Notes under the pieces: generated by a model
What the model saw: only the letters and a program-made list of their open reading frames with translations
The model's database searches: none
Told to the model about the DNA's origin: nothing
NCBI GenBank assembly: GCA_947599755.1
Contig: CANQFO010000066.1
Location: 1 to 6,273, forward strand
Length of the DNA: 6,273 nt
Source of the DNA: an uncultured Bacilli bacterium
Lineage (GTDB): Bacteria; Bacillota_I; Bacilli_A; RF39; UBA660
Direction of reading: 5' to 3'
In this document: positions 6,270 through 6,273 of the stretch, one piece after another
Layout: each line of letters opens with the position of its first letter
Position numbering within the stretch: position 1 is the first letter of the stretch
Position numbers and translations under genes: made by a program

Positions 6270-6273
6270 ACAT

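Larger units (their letters stand above)
6009..6273. other. Non-coding stretch with no recognised gene
   Basis: No long open frame lies in this stretch on either strand. Only tiny frames occur, such as a six-codon ATG frame at 6121 and a 13-codon frame at 6214-6255 encoding MLEKFKRKYKLYN without a clear ribosome site. What can be seen are inverted repeats, a promoter-like sequence and hairpins, entered separately. It could be a small-RNA locus, the leader of a gene beyond the window, or decayed DNA. Confidence 0.6.

Overview
The window is strongly AT-rich bacterial DNA read with the ordinary code: the long genes use TGG for tryptophan and the two intact ones end in TAA. An EzrA-type division regulator, Shine-Dalgarno sites, intrinsic terminators and a tRNA with an encoded CCA end point to a low-GC Bacillota of the class Bacilli, plausibly an uncultured gut-type or Mollicutes-related lineage. 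The lineage is inferred; no species is recognised.

Minus-strand block (1-5809). Read in the direction of transcription, the order is: a promoter in the divergent intergenic region; a 599-residue polytopic membrane protein of the DUF6020 / GT-C glycosyltransferase-like type (5743 to 3944); an 82-base gap with a weak second promoter; ezrA (3861 to 2140); a good intrinsic terminator; a new promoter; and a membrane-anchored surface protein with a glycine/asparagine-rich linker and fibronectin III-like repeats (2005 to 83). That last frame is stopped by a TAG inside a perfect 21-bp inverted repeat. Beyond the stop the same frame continues open to the window edge, and its sequence looks like the start of a fourth repeat.

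Plus-strand block (5811-6273). A 25-bp tandem duplication contains the -35 box of a promoter that drives a single tRNA-Thr(GGU), which has its own terminator. After it come about 260 bases with no convincing gene. This stretch holds two overlapping inverted repeats, a promoter-like sequence, an AT hairpin and a terminator-like hairpin, and could encode a small RNA or a short leader.

How the parts relate: EzrA acts on the FtsZ ring from the membrane. The GT-C-like protein and the repeat protein are also envelope proteins, so the minus-strand block has a cell-envelope/division theme, but no shared pathway is shown. The points most worth a second look are the palindrome-embedded stop with the frame continuing past it, the duplicated -35 region of the tRNA gene, and the possible orphan transcript at the right end. 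I see no evidence for a complete new multi-gene system here.
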